DNA from: Neopestalotiopsis rosae
Taxonomy: Eukaryota; Ascomycota; Sordariomycetes; Amphisphaeriales; Sporocadaceae
NCBI GenBank assembly: GCA_023078685.1
Contig: JALGAS010000005.1
Span: 868,001-932,000 of the forward strand
Direction of reading: 5' to 3'
DNA length: 64,000 nt
Shown here in pieces: positions 24,001 to 35,125 of the stretch (its first letter is position 1; each line of letters opens with the position of its first letter). The notes beneath the pieces were generated by a model. That model saw nothing but the letters and a program-made list of their open reading frames with translations. It did not search any database and had not been told where the DNA came from. The position numbers and the translations under genes were made by a program.

Positions 24001-26183
24001 GTGATTGTGCCTGGCAGTACCTTGAGGTTGATATCTTTCAAAAAGTGCTGTTTGGACTTTTCCCACGTAAAACTGTTGTTCTCCAAGTCTATGACGTGCT
24101 TGGTTGAGTTCATGGGCGCGTGTGATGTTACGCCAGTGAGAGATTGAAGGCTGATGGAAGATCCGTTACGTTCGCTAGGCTCTTCTGTATTGACACGTGC
24201 TTCGGAATCTTCTGCATAGTTGCAGTACTCCTGGATACGATCAAAGAAGCTAATGCATTGCAGAAGCTGAGGCATGAGCTGGATCAACATAAGCACTGGT
24301 GTTGTGAGCAAATTGATGAGAGCGATTGAGGTGAAGGCTTGGGCCGCAAAGAGTGATCCGTTCTTCCAGTAGAGCGAGATGATCACGTAGACAGCAAATG
24401 TGACCAAAGGTGCCAAGTTCATAACACAATTTGCTGCAGCACGATATCAGATGATGTGGACAAGTTTGGCACAAGTTGTGTGATATCTCACATAAACCAA
24501 TGTTCCAGCTCATCAGCCTGCGATAGATTTCGGATTTCTCAATTTCGCTTCGTCGCAGACCTTGGACAATGTCTGACATGACCCCTGAAAGTCCAAGCAT
24601 TTTGACTGCTTTCATGTCGTCGAGCATTGCAGAGGTGATGCGAAGTCGTTCCTGGACCTTTTCGATCCAATCTTTCTGTGCCGTTTTGGTAGCTGTCGAT
24701 AAGGGGCCGGTGACTGCTACGATTACTAAAGCGAGGGGTTAGATGAGAATTTCCAACAGTTTTAACAAAGAAGCCGTACTGATGATGACTGCAACGGGTG
24801 CGAGGCAGGCCAGGAAAATTTGCTGCTCCAAAAGCCAAATGGCTACCCCGACTTCGATGACGGAAGCCCACATTTCGTGAATGGCTTGTAGATTTTGGCT
24901 GACGCGCTCAACGTCGGTTCCCATGACGGCTACAGCAGTAGTGGCACCCAGATCAACCGTTCTTGCCTTCATGGTCTCCTGATAAATCAGTCCGATCAGC
25001 CCTCCCTTGACCCTCGTAATGAAGCGAGTCGTCTGATAAGAGGACAAGGCCGTGGTACACTGTAAAAGAAATCAGCTACTTGGTTCATTTGCTCATCATT
25101 ACTTGGATCTTTACCGCGATGCCGAGAAACACTAGAGCCCATGCTCCTATCAAAGCGCGACCGTAACTGGCGTCTGGCGAGGTCTCTCCAACGTAAGAGA
25201 CGGTGACATTGATCAACATGGGTTGTGCAAAGAAGAACACAGACTTGCACAGCCGTGGCGGTATGCCGGACAGAAAGGATGATAGGTTGTCTCGAAAACA
25301 GGCTTTCAGAAGACTGTGTCTTGCGTGATGGTCGTCTAGAATTGGTTAATTATGTAATACGCGTCAAGAGATAACGATACTGACATTTTGCGTAAGTAGC
25401 AACGAGTTTCTCGCGTAAGATATGACTCTGGAGTCGGGTGTCAATCTTTGGCAAGTCTTCCTGGATAATAACCTTAGAATATCCCGCCCTAAACGTGGCT
25501 ACGAGCCATGCAAAAGCAGTCCGCGTCCAAAAACCGCTATACTCTTCGGGCGCGCCGGTCTTTCTTTCTTCTGTAATGATTGTTGATTTCTTCTCCATAG
25601 ACTCTAAGAGGAAAGCTGCTATGGTCAAGGCAAACGTCACAGTCAGTGCGCCTGCTTCTCCCTTGGTGACTTCCATGAGCCATAATGTTCGGATACGTGC
25701 GATATCCAAAATGATAACTACGGAAAGATACAGACTGAGGAGTGTCGAAGGTCGAAGTGAGCGTTGATGATCAATGAAAGAAAGCCATGCTATACCGACA
25801 GTTGCTACTACCGATAAGACTTCAGCAGCCACCGATGCCCTTGTCTGAACTATCGCATTCTGAGCTCTCAGACCGAGGAACGACAATTGCGTCACAAATA
25901 TGCAAAACCATGTTATCTATCTACTTGTCAGTTTTGGCGAGCATAAATGGTCGGGAGGCAAGCCTACCAGCTTTGCTGCAAGCAACTTGGTCCGCACCGA
26001 ACAGACGGCAGAGGAACGTCTCAGGACTGTAATATGCGCCGGCAAAAGCGATAAGAAGACGGCAGCAGGCAGGCAGGTGAAGAAGATATCTTCAAATAGC
26101 AGCGTAAAGTCAAAGGCGCGGCAAGAGGGATTGACTCTTGGGCCAAAGACTCTATCGCTGTTGTCCGAGCACAGCGATGCCAT
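21049..26183 (-). CDS. ABCC (MRP-type) multidrug ABC transporter
   Basis: Fourteen exons: 26183..25968, 25916..25385, 25335..25115, 25059..24780, 24725..24492, 24433..23688, 23630..23468, 23408..23037, 22955..22832, 22771..22700, 22649..22599, 22530..22466, 22406..21329, 21271..21049. These total 4377 nt and 1458 residues. The layout is TMD0-like N-terminus, TMD1, NBD1, TMD2, NBD2. NBD1 has Walker A GVVGSGKT near residue 643, LSGGQ near 735 and Walker B ending in Asp-Asp, the usual degenerate ABCC site. NBD2 has GRSGSGKT near 1256, a variant WSAGQ signature near 1356 and VLILDEATS. It probably exports organic anions, drugs or secondary metabolites across plasma or vacuolar membrane; the substrate is not predictable. 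Confidence 0.88.
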
Positions 26184-27215
26184 GGCTGGAACCTGAGCAC
26201 CGCCAGAAAAATTGGATAATGAACAGTAGAACTCTTCCTTTTTGCAAAGAAGTGTTCTGTTTTCTCCGGTATTTAATGATATTTTTCCTAATTATTTTGA
26301 GCCGCCTTGTTAGGCATGCGCAGATAGTAGTCGTAATCAACTTGCCTGTGAGAGACGTGGTATAGTTGGTGCCTGCGAATAACTCAATCCTATACAGAAC
26401 CCACGCATTCTAGTCGAGGTTGCAGATCTTTCGCCGATCTGCTTGACTCTTTATTCTTAAGCGAATGAGTCGGCGAACCGAAACGGCATAGGGTTATCAA
26501 TGCGTTGCGTGGCACAGCAATCGGAGCTCATATTGACTGATGCACAATTCCGTAGGCAGCCATCATAAACGCGAGGCTTTTGGTGTGGTTGGTTATCGGG
26601 ACAAAGCGCCAGGCAAGACAAGCCGAACAAGTAGGTACCAATGGCAGGGTCATGATATGATTAAGGTCGAACTAGCAGGGTCGTACAATAAGCTTGTCGC
26701 TGCTGGCGAACCGATTTCGTAGATACTCAAGCCGAACTCCGAGGAGGAAATACTATCTTGGGGATCCCCTAGCTCCGGGGGGTTGTGTTGAACTAGGATT
26801 AATGGTCAAGCAGAATCTCGGCTGGGTCTTTCTTTACTACACCAAAGTAGTGTTCACGTTGATGTGATCTCTAGCTTCGTCATGTCTTGCACTTGCCGGA
26901 ATCAATTGAGCTGCTTTCATGTTGCCTCTAAGTCTAAGCTCCAAAGTTGCAGCCACGAATGCGCTGGTGTGTTTTAGTGCCCGTACACCAATGCCAGCAG
27001 TCAGACCATTTCCAACTCCGTACTGTATTTAGCGACCATAGAGGGATTAAATGTGGGGTTACGTCGCATCTCCACTTAATTTTTCCAACATCTCTGGCAG
27101 AAACTTTTCACCGCCTGCCTTCTGACAATAATTTTCTGAATTCAATTGTCCAGAGTAATGGAGGCCACTGTGTAACGTCTGCGTTGCATATACCCATCAC
27201 ACCGACTGTGCCGTC
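26184..27215. other. Divergent promoter between ABC transporter and helicase
   Basis: About 1.03 kb. No gene seen. Contains an inverted repeat near 26430..26477. Confidence 0.5.
26430..26477. promoter_or_regulatory. 8-bp inverted repeat TTCGCCGA / TCGGCGAA in the ABC transporter promoter
   Basis: TTCGCCGA at 26430..26437 and its exact reverse complement TCGGCGAA at 26470..26477, 32 bp apart, about 250-295 bp upstream of the transporter ATG. The CGG halves could be bound by a zinc-cluster regulator, but the spacing is long and function is unproven. Confidence 0.3.
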
Positions 27216-29300
27216 ATGGATTTGCTCAAGATCTTGTCGCGCGGAACGAAAAAGACCGGCAATTCGGCCAGTGCTCCCCCGCCGAGCTCGAAGCCTGCGA
27301 ATCCTCAGCTGTATCACGATCCCACCCGTGGCTTGAAGAGAAAGCGCAATGAAGAGGCACTAGATGTCACGGCGACAGACGATGCGCACGAGTTCGACTT
27401 CTTCGCCGCTCGCGATCCGGTCGAGAACAAGGCCAAGGTGGTAGAAGAGCCAAAAGAGATCAAGCCACAGCCAAAAACGGAACCGGTCCAGCTTCTCGAC
27501 CAGGAAGAAGTGCGCCAAGTGTTGCGATCGCATAGGCTCAAGTTCACCCTGCTCTCAAAGCACGAAGAGGCAAAACTCAAGGTCAAGAAGTCCAAAAAGA
27601 AGGAACAGCCAAAGCCAAAGAGCAAGGACGGCAAAGTGTCGCTGTACCCTCAACCCTTGACCTCGTTCACCGATCTGCGAAACGCATACAAAATATCCCC
27701 AAGGCTCGTCGAAAACCTCGCCAAGCAAGGCTTCAGGTTGCCTACCGAAGTTCAGCTTGGCAGTCTGCCATTGTTGATCGATCCCAAGACGGCATTGAAG
27801 AACTCTGGCAACGAAACCGTAAAGCTTGGCGATGATGAATCAATCAACTTTTTGGCAGTTGCACCCACCGGCAGCGGCAAAACGCTTTCCTTTTTGATCC
27901 CCACCGTCAACTCTATCCTCAGGAGGCGAGCAGGGTCCGGAAAGCAAGACGGGCACATGGTGGAGGCCTTGGTTATAGCGCCGACCCGAGAACTGGCACA
28001 CCAGATCGCCCGCGAAGGTCAGAAGCTGGCAGCTGGAACTGGCGTCAAGATTGTGGGCTTCAAGAAGGGCATGCGTCTCCCTACCGAAGATGGTGTCGAT
28101 AACCTCGACGAGGACAGCGACGAAGATGATGATTCCTCATCAGCATCTGACGACGGCGAAGAAAGCGACGCGAGCGAAACTCCAAAATCAGACGGCCCAG
28201 TCACGAAAGCAGACATAATAGTAACTACCCCAATGTTACTGCTCAACTTTCTGACCAAGAAGGGATCAGCTAAAAGAACACTACCGCACGTGCGGTCTGT
28301 CATTTTGGACGAGGGTGATGTTCTTTTGGACGAATTGTTCAGAGACCAGACGATGGGCATCATTGGCTGCTGCACGCACGAGTCTTTACGGTTTTCATGC
28401 TGGTCGGCTACCATGGGCTCAAACATCGAGGCTCTTCTACTAGAGAAGTTTTGCCAGACGGAGTCACCATCTACCGTGCCGCTTGTACGCCTGGTGGTTG
28501 GCCTCAAGGATACGGCAGTGCCCAGTGTGAACCATCATCTCATTTACACGGGTGACAACGAGCGAGGCAAGCTCTATACTCTTCGTCAGTTGCTGCATCC
28601 CAACTCCAGCAGCTCGTCAACAACTATCCCGGAAATGGGTCTGCCCTTTCTCGTATTTGCACAGACAGTCGAGCGCGCTTCATCTTTGTACGAAGAACTC
28701 AAATTCGAGTTCCCTGCCGAAGCTGGTGGCTCTACACGGATTGCTGCCCTGCATTCCAACATGTCCGAGTCCGCGAGATCCAAAATCATTGCTCGATTCC
28801 GCGCAAACGAGATTTGGGTGCTCATTACAACCGACCTGCTAATGCGAGGAATCGACTTCCGTGGCGTCAATGGTGTCATCAATTTTGACTTGCCGACTTC
28901 GGCTGCTGCATATGTGCACCGAGTGGGGCGAACTGGTCGTGCTGGGCATGAGGGTGGTGTGGCTGTCACCTTTTATACCAAGGAAGACATTCCGTTCCTC
29001 AAGAACATTGCCAACGTCATCTCCTTGAGCGAGAAGCAAGCTGGCAAAGAGGATGGCATACCTAAATGGTTGATGGATGCTCTTCCCAAGGTGCAAAAGG
29101 AGGATAAAAAGAAACTGAAGAAGAAGGGCGTTGAGTCTCGCAGAGGCAACAAGGCTGAGATCACCACCAAGAGCGCATGGGAGAAGCGCAGAGAAAACAA
29201 CCGAAAGGGGGCGATTGCTGGAAGCAAGAAGCGAAAGCTCGAGAACCGAGGAGACGAGAGTGATGGCGGAAATAGCGAATGGGGTGGTTTAGATGGCTGA
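27216..29300 (+). CDS. ROK1: DEAD-box RNA helicase, ROK1/DDX52 type
   Basis: Intronless frame of 694 residues. The Q-motif region is FRLPTEVQ, motif I APTGSGKT (216-223), motif Ia PTREL, motif II DEGD (365-368) in place of DEAD, motif III SAT (397-399), and motif VI HRVGRTGRAG from 568. The DVLLDELFRDQT block just after motif II and the overall layout match Rok1, which acts in 18S rRNA maturation in the nucleolus. An acidic Asp/Ser/Glu insert at about 297-328 separates motifs Ia and Ib, and the C-terminus is Lys/Arg-rich, as in other nucleolar helicases. The start is the first ATG of the frame. The Gly in motif II is the one odd point. Confidence 0.9.
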   Translation: MDLLKILSRGTKKTGNSASAPPPSSKPANPQLYHDPTRGLKRKRNEEALDVTATDDAHEFDFFAARDPVENKAKVVEEPKEIKPQPKTEPVQLLDQEEVRQVLRSHRLKFTLLSKHEEAKLKVKKSKKKEQPKPKSKDGKVSLYPQPLTSFTDLRNAYKISPRLVENLAKQGFRLPTEVQLGSLPLLIDPKTALKNSGNETVKLGDDESINFLAVAPTGSGKTLSFLIPTVNSILRRRAGSGKQDGHMVEALVIAPTRELAHQIAREGQKLAAGTGVKIVGFKKGMRLPTEDGVDNLDEDSDEDDDSSSASDDGEESDASETPKSDGPVTKADIIVTTPMLLLNFLTKKGSAKRTLPHVRSVILDEGDVLLDELFRDQTMGIIGCCTHESLRFSCWSATMGSNIEALLLEKFCQTESPSTVPLVRLVVGLKDTAVPSVNHHLIYTGDNERGKLYTLRQLLHPNSSSSSTTIPEMGLPFLVFAQTVERASSLYEELKFEFPAEAGGSTRIAALHSNMSESARSKIIARFRANEIWVLITTDLLMRGIDFRGVNGVINFDLPTSAAAYVHRVGRTGRAGHEGGVAVTFYTKEDIPFLKNIANVISLSEKQAGKEDGIPKWLMDALPKVQKEDKKKLKKKGVESRRGNKAEITTKSAWEKRRENNRKGAIAGSKKRKLENRGDESDGGNSEWGGLDG

Positions 29301-31431
29301 GTGGGAATAGCTAGATCCATTAGTCATGTCTAAAATAACCCAACAATACCCGAATCAATCTTCTGTCAAAACCATGCCAAATATGATTTGAACGCTTTGT
29401 GAACATCCAGTGACCCATTTGCGCAAGTATGCTTATTGTGGGAGGATTAAAATCAACTCTGTCCTCCAGCATTCAAATTATACCGACCACGCGCGCATTA
29501 TTGTTAGGATCCTACGTTTTATAACACTTGCGCCTTGAATTCCAGGCAAAAGGGAACAGACTATCTAGAATTTATCGTACTTTCAACCTAATGCCTAGTG
29601 AAAAAGGTCGTATCAGGGAGGTATTTCTATGTATCAATGCACTCTATACAGTGAAGTTGGTCTCTGTTGTTCATCGGATAAGTCAGCGTCGCCAACTACG
29701 TAATTTGAAAGCGTGAGCTTTACGGAGCAATTCATGATAAAATGCGAACCACTTTCCAAGGATTACGAGAAGAAAACAAACATGATGGAATATTCAGAAG
29801 TATTGATAACATCGAGGCGACTTTGTTGCCTAATACTATTCTGACTCGGATTCAAAATATGTTTCCTTAATCAACTGTAAATTTTCTGCTACCATCGATT
29901 TTTTACAGAAACACTCCAGCTCATTAACGAGAAAACGACCACCTCACTACGAATGGAAATGAGAATTGAAACCCCATATAGTACGACAGCCTAGAAAGTG
30001 CACCGGTCATATATTGCAGAACAACATATCAACTTCACAAAGATTTCAAGAGTGAGGAGAAGCTTATTTTTCCAACAAAGTCAAAACGGCAGGAACAGCA
30101 GAGGCCACGTCGCTCAAGGGAAGGAACGATGCTGGGAAGATAGGGCAGAGGGCAGGAACGAGAACAACTGATCAGCAAATTCGTGTACTTCGGGAACACC
30201 CCGATCAACACGACACCCGCCCATCCTGTATGGCAAGTTCTGTTCGCGAAAAACAACCAGGAGTGTCCTCCAACAGGAACAGCCTCATCAACTGGCAGGG
30301 AGGACGACCTCTGCTCAACACAGCCTCCCACGGGTCAACGCACTTCCCAGTCCCCTTGCCATTTCCGTCAGTGTGCTTGAACTCAATGCAAACGCGCCGA
30401 AACCTTCACGACACACCTCACCAATGGTGGACCGCGAACAGCTCCCAGGCTGCAGTCCACCCCTTTTGGCAGGACAACACACCCTTTTGGCCAGTGGCCA
30501 GCGGCCAGCCCCAATTTCCAATTTCAAACCAGAACAAAGAACCAGTACTTAAAGCTCTAATTAAGACCTTGATTGTTACCCGCCCTCAGAACTGGAGCCT
30601 ATCACCCCCTCCAGCGACCAAGACTGGCTACGGCCGGCTTGGTGCAATGGTCTGAGCGGCAACTCGTAAAACCCCTGGCAACGGAGGGGTTTTCGACTCC
30701 CAGCTCCGACCAGCTGTATACACAGGGGGACGCCCCTGCCTATACAGTTGGTCGGATCTGGGAGTGCTTTTGCAAAATTTTCATAATTATTCTTTACTCT
30801 TCCTTTTGTTTTCTTCTATTTTTGCAGCGGCATTTGACATTTTGTTGCAGACTAGAATTCGTGTCTGAGAGCAGTATCTGGGAAACTCTAGTACGTTCGA
30901 ACCTCGAGCCTCGATAGATTGATTCCCCCGGCCCTCTCTAGGGCTCTAGGTCTTTCAGAGTGTCGGGCACTTTGGGAGGCTACCTCCAAGGCTGTGACAG
31001 GCCCCTTCAAGTTATATTAGGGCCTTCCCATGTCCGACAGAGTACCCAAGAACCAAAGATCCAACACCTCTTTACTTCTTATCTAACCATAAACTCGGGC
31101 CAGTCTGCTGGAGGCAAGAATTTTCCCACCGTTGCATTTCGCTCTCATTGTCTTGCACAACATCAAATATTCGCTGCCGCATTCATGATACCGTAGTAGT
31201 CTATTCACCTACTCAACCCCATGCTCAACAGCTGAATTCGCGATACTGCCATTCGAAAAATGCGCGGAGCACGATAACGTATTGAAATGGCAAGATGATG
31301 GTCATTTCACTGGTCATCAACTAGATCCGTTGATTTAGGTTCTGTTTGGTCCAATATTTTGCCATCGTTATCGAATTGAGACAGCATTTATCGATTTACT
31401 TCCGACCAACCAGATAAAACTTGGCTTGCGC
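29301..31431. other. Long intergenic region with a strong stem-loop
   Basis: About 2.1 kb between the helicase and a convergent GH79 gene. A plus-strand frame of 141 codons (30230..30655) has no recognisable motif. The notable content is the tRNA-like/stem-loop stretch at 30632..30765, listed separately. AT-rich before 30000. Confidence 0.5.
30632..30765 (+). ncRNA. Degenerate tRNA-like head followed by a long stem-loop
   Basis: TGGTGCAATGG (30639..30649) fits a pol III A-box and GGTTTTCGACTCC (30688..30700) resembles a B-box with two extra T. The anticodon and T stems do not pair, so it is not a functional tRNA. AAAACCCCT (30668..30676) pairs exactly with AGGGGTTTT (30685..30693). Then a 25-nt arm, 30696..30720, pairs with 30741..30765 with only two mismatches, and inside it CAGGGG pairs with CCCCTG. 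T-runs follow (tttt at 30768-30771 and again near 30777-30782). It may be a small structured RNA, a hairpin precursor or a fold-back element. Transcription is inferred, not shown. Confidence 0.4.
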
Positions 31432-33042
31432 TCAGGTCCACGACACTAGTAAGGCCTCGCTGTCCTCTATGGTCACTGTCACAATGCCATCCACCACTAC
31501 GACAGTCAACGTGTCATTCCTTACACTTTGTACCTCCAACCCGAGACTTTCATATGTCCACTGACTGCCGCCATATGTGATGGTGTCTGCACCAGCCCCA
31601 GCACCCGCAGGACTTCCCAGCCTCTGGACGATGACTTCCATCGTGCTGTCTGGCACGCTCAAATCGATGCTTGTAACGGGTCTTTCTGTGCCGGAGCTTG
31701 TCTCGTTCCAGTACTGTAAATTCAAGATGGCAACCCTAGTGAGTGCTCCATTGTCAAACGCACCATAGGCAGCCAAATTCGGCCTCCCTTCCCCGTCATC
31801 GATTTCAAGCAGCTGAACCGTCGTGGTCCCCGATGTACCGATGAAGTCGGCGACAAAAGGCTGGCTGTAAAAGTTGGCAAAGACCTGCGCCTCGAGCCCA
31901 GCGCTCGCCACTGGGAGCCACAAGTCATACCCAGCATGCATAATCTGCTGGTAGTTGATGCGCGCCACACCAATGCTCATTGCATACAAGTAAAAGTCAG
32001 CTTGCCAAAGAGCCGAGCCCAGTCGTGCTTGATATTTGTAACTGTTGGTGACGTCGAGCGAGTTGCCCACTTCGGAGAGTATGAAAGCAACGTCAGGCTT
32101 GTTGGTCCGTAGCCAGTCGATCCGACGTTGATACTGGTCCAAATGTGTATGCGTCGTCGTCATGTTCATCAAACCCGAGGCGAGCGTCGTGGCGTCACCA
32201 GCGTTGTTCTGGTAGTAATGATGCGCAACGGTCTTGATGCGGTCGTCCGAGTCAATGCCAAGCCCAAAGCACGTTTCCACGTCGAGAATGTACGCCTCTT
32301 TGGCGACGGCAGCACCAAAGTGAGTAGACACGTCAAAGGCCTGGAGAATCGGACCGTCTGGAAGGGCTACAGCCTCGGCAATGGCCGCAGCGAATTTGGT
32401 GTAGTTGCCCACATAGGTTTCATTGTTCAGTGTTCCCTGGTAGTCGGGCGGTTGCAGTGCGATCCCGCCAGCTCCCGTCATCGTGTTGCTGTACAGATCT
32501 GGCTCGTTGCCAAGTTCAATCGCCTGGATCTTGTCCCAGCCTAGAGCGTTGACGGCGCTCTGCGTCCATGCAATGGTCTCGCTCACGTTTGTAGTGGCTA
32601 GAGGTACTTGAACAATGTATTGCGCATTGGGAAAGCTGCTTGTCAAATCCCAGTAGGAAGGGCCAATAGTCGTGTTGCCAATGTTCTGATAGTTGTCTTG
32701 CTCAGCCGTGGGAAGTGCCGCGGCGGCCTGCCCAGGTTCGAATCTTCCATAGTCTGCAGAGGTGCCGCCGAGGCGAATGATGGGCTTGCCGCCCGTGCGA
32801 GAGGTGATGACGTTGATGAGGTTCACGGAGAACTGGTTGGTATTGCCGTCGGCATCCAGGGCGTACTCTTCGAATGATGCCTGCTCAAATGCAAAGCCGC
32901 AAAAGTCCACATCGACGACTGGCGCATCGCTGTTGACCGTGGGCAGGCTGATCGTTACGTCCGACGACCTTGCATTGACTACGAACAGCCCGAATGTCCC
33001 AGCTCTTAGCGCATTATGCCATAATGCGGATTGTGAGTACAT
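31432..33042 (-). CDS. GH79-family glycosidase (beta-glucuronidase-like)
   Basis: Intronless frame of 536 residues. The acid/base Glu is about residue 180 in IELGNEPDLY and the nucleophile Glu about residue 324 in ILSEVGNSLD, the pairing of family 79. The (beta/alpha)8 domain is followed by a C-terminal beta-domain rich in Thr and Val (from about residue 430), as in fungal GH79 beta-glucuronidases and 4-O-methyl-glucuronidases. The N-terminus has a weak hydrophobic stretch AGTFGLFVVNA at 14-24 that could be a signal peptide, as expected for a secreted enzyme acting on glucuronidated glycans such as arabinogalactan. Several N-glycosylation sequons (NVS, NET, NYT) support secretion. Exact substrate unknown. 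Confidence 0.85.
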   Translation of the reverse strand: MYSQSALWHNALRAGTFGLFVVNARSSDVTISLPTVNSDAPVVDVDFCGFAFEQASFEEYALDADGNTNQFSVNLINVITSRTGGKPIIRLGGTSADYGRFEPGQAAAALPTAEQDNYQNIGNTTIGPSYWDLTSSFPNAQYIVQVPLATTNVSETIAWTQSAVNALGWDKIQAIELGNEPDLYSNTMTGAGGIALQPPDYQGTLNNETYVGNYTKFAAAIAEAVALPDGPILQAFDVSTHFGAAVAKEAYILDVETCFGLGIDSDDRIKTVAHHYYQNNAGDATTLASGLMNMTTTHTHLDQYQRRIDWLRTNKPDVAFILSEVGNSLDVTNSYKYQARLGSALWQADFYLYAMSIGVARINYQQIMHAGYDLWLPVASAGLEAQVFANFYSQPFVADFIGTSGTTTVQLLEIDDGEGRPNLAAYGAFDNGALTRVAILNLQYWNETSSGTERPVTSIDLSVPDSTMEVIVQRLGSPAGAGAGADTITYGGSQWTYESLGLEVQSVRNDTLTVVVVDGIVTVTIEDSEALLVSWT

Positions 33043-34003
33043 GATCGCGCCTGGTGTGTCGTGATCGCTGGACGTAGGGTGAGTGCTCGAGGAGTGTGAA
33101 ACCGTGGGAAAACGTTTTACCCAAAATTGGGCGAAACAAGTGATCTTGAACCAGGACAGAAGCGCGATGTTGTTAGCGAAATTGAACCAGACCCCCTATG
33201 GTTATCATATTCTCGGAAGGATTATAGTGAGTGAGGCGCTTCGAGTGGGGCTTCCCCAGTATGTGGAGTGCTTTATGAATCCTTCAATCAGCGCATCCCA
33301 GTCGCAAGTGTACGACGGTAAGATTAACAATCCTGCGAGAGATAAGACATATGGACTCGGCCTACCTACTCTATCTTGTGCAGCTCAATGTCGCAAGGAA
33401 CTTGGAATCCCCGAATATGGGAGAGAGAAATTCTGGGAAATGGACAATGATCATACGCATATGGCGTTTCCCGGTTGTTGGGCGGCTGGATGGAGATTGG
33501 TTCGGTCCCGTATGCCGCAGATCATCTAACCTCAGTTAGGACAAGTTGGTGATCGTAGGCGATCGCGCATGGGAATAGCAGGCTGTAAGACTTCTACAGC
33601 TTGGTAGCCACTGCTCGGCTCTAAAGAATTACGGCAGGTACGTTCACGAACAGGACATTTGATCCCGAAGGAACAGACCTTGATTAAAAAAACAATCACA
33701 ACGTCTATGGAAAGAGTGAGACATGACGCACCTGCGTCAAAGGGTATAATGAAGAAAAGGCTGCAAATTTCCCTCTTCAATCGTTCAAGTAAAACCTTCC
33801 CGCAAAGTGACGCGAGGCGCCTTCTCCCTCCTGACATTCCTCACTTTTTAGAGACGAACGCGTAGCATGTATTAAAATTATATCTGCTTCAACTGAACAG
33901 CTCTATCAGACTTCGTTCCTGCATATGACCAATATCGTTGAACGGTTGGGACTTTAAAATGAACTACTCATAGAGTGCAAAGGTCAGTCTAAGAGGTACC
34001 GGT
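33043..34003. other. Intergenic, no gene seen
   Basis: About 960 bp upstream of the GH79 gene and downstream of the next minus-strand gene. A 148-codon plus-strand frame (33083..33529) overlaps the promoter and has no recognisable feature; I do not call it. Confidence 0.45.
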
Positions 34004-35125
34004 CTACCCCAATCTCAACGCTTTTACTGAAGCCCAGGCTTGAATGATGGAAGTAATGCAAGATACAATAGAGAGAACAAGAATGACAATGGCAATCCAG
34101 AAAGTCCACCATTGGTGCGGATTGCGGCGATCAGCCCAGAGCTGTCTCCAACTATCTGCTGGTGCGAGATAGACTTCTTCACACAGCTCAAGTAAATGAC
34201 TTCTCCAGTACTTGAACTCCCTCAAGTCGAGGCGCCGTGGACCTTCAAATGGCGGTATCGTATGGAAAGCTTGACCATGACGCGATAAAAGCGCTTGTGT
34301 TTGAGGATCCCATTGCGGGAATAACAGATTAAGAGTCATGATGGTTTCTCGTAGAAGTGCGACTGGCAGTATATCACTATTAATATAATGAAATTAGCAC
34401 TTGTTAATATGTCTTGGTAAATAGAAGCACCCTTACCTTTGTCGTTCCTTGGATGCCATTAGATGTTTCATGAGAAATTCTTTGCCCGGGAAAATCCAAA
34501 TTTCTTTCTTCCTTGAATCAAGCCTAAGATGATCTTCCAGGTTATCAGTCCACCTCACCTTCAGCCCACAAATTCGTATCATTGTCGTAACTGTGAATGA
34601 TGGCTGCAGTCGGCTGTTCTTCGAGTCAAGGCACGAAGAATCTGTTTGAAACTGTGTATTGATCATATCAAGCAACGATTGATCGTTGTCCCAATGGATC
34701 GCGACCTTGTGGGGAGTTCTAACCGGCTCGTCAATATCGCGGACATTCACCATCAACCACAACCGGACCACAAGATCAACGGAGCGATCGATTGCGAACG
34801 CACCGGAACCAGAAAACCGAACGCTCAATTTATCCTTCACGTCCCTCTTTAGCATTTGCGGCCGTTCCAGCAATAGCTTGAGGATGTAAAGAATATCATC
34901 GTGTGTTTTGGCAGCGAGTCCTATCGTTGTAGTTTGGACGTAGGAAATGCCAGAGTGCATACGATTCAGCTCTCTCTGATAGTTTGTAAAATAGCTATGC
35001 CAATGGGCTTGTTGGGCTGTGTCGAAATGTGCGGCGAATCCGATTGAGATGAGCTCCTTTTTGAGTTCGGGGGATAAAAGACCAAACGGTCCATTTTTAC
35101 TCTCCTGTGGACTAGCCATGGCCAT
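34004..35125 (-). CDS. Fungal accessory protein with C-terminal membrane anchor, unknown function
   Basis: Two exons, 35125..34437 and 34376..34004, total 1062 nt and 353 residues. The N-terminal part is mixed alpha/beta with no motif I can name. The C-terminus reads DILPVALLRETIMTLNLLFPQWD, then a WRSHLLELCEEVY helix, a DRRNPHQWWTFWIAIVILVL block and a single membrane helix to about residue 345. This ending is shared by a large, uncharacterised family in filamentous ascomycetes as I recall it. The orientation suggests a cytosolic N-domain tethered to a membrane. It is divergent from the trypsin-like gene with a 569-bp shared promoter, which may mean joint regulation. Confidence 0.65.

Noticed and set aside
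12000..26200. Secondary-metabolite gene cluster
   Set aside because: Oxidoreductase, amidase, regulator and transporter are neighbours, but no polyketide, peptide or terpene synthase backbone gene is present.
30230..30655. Plus-strand frame of 141 codons
   Set aside because: No motif; low-complexity Pro/Trp/Gln content; ends at the tRNA-like stretch.
30632..30710. Intact tRNA gene
   Set aside because: A- and B-box-like cores are present but the anticodon, T and acceptor stems fail to pair.
33083..33529. Plus-strand frame of 148 codons
   Set aside because: Lies in the GH79 promoter, no recognisable motif, no supporting splice or promoter context.
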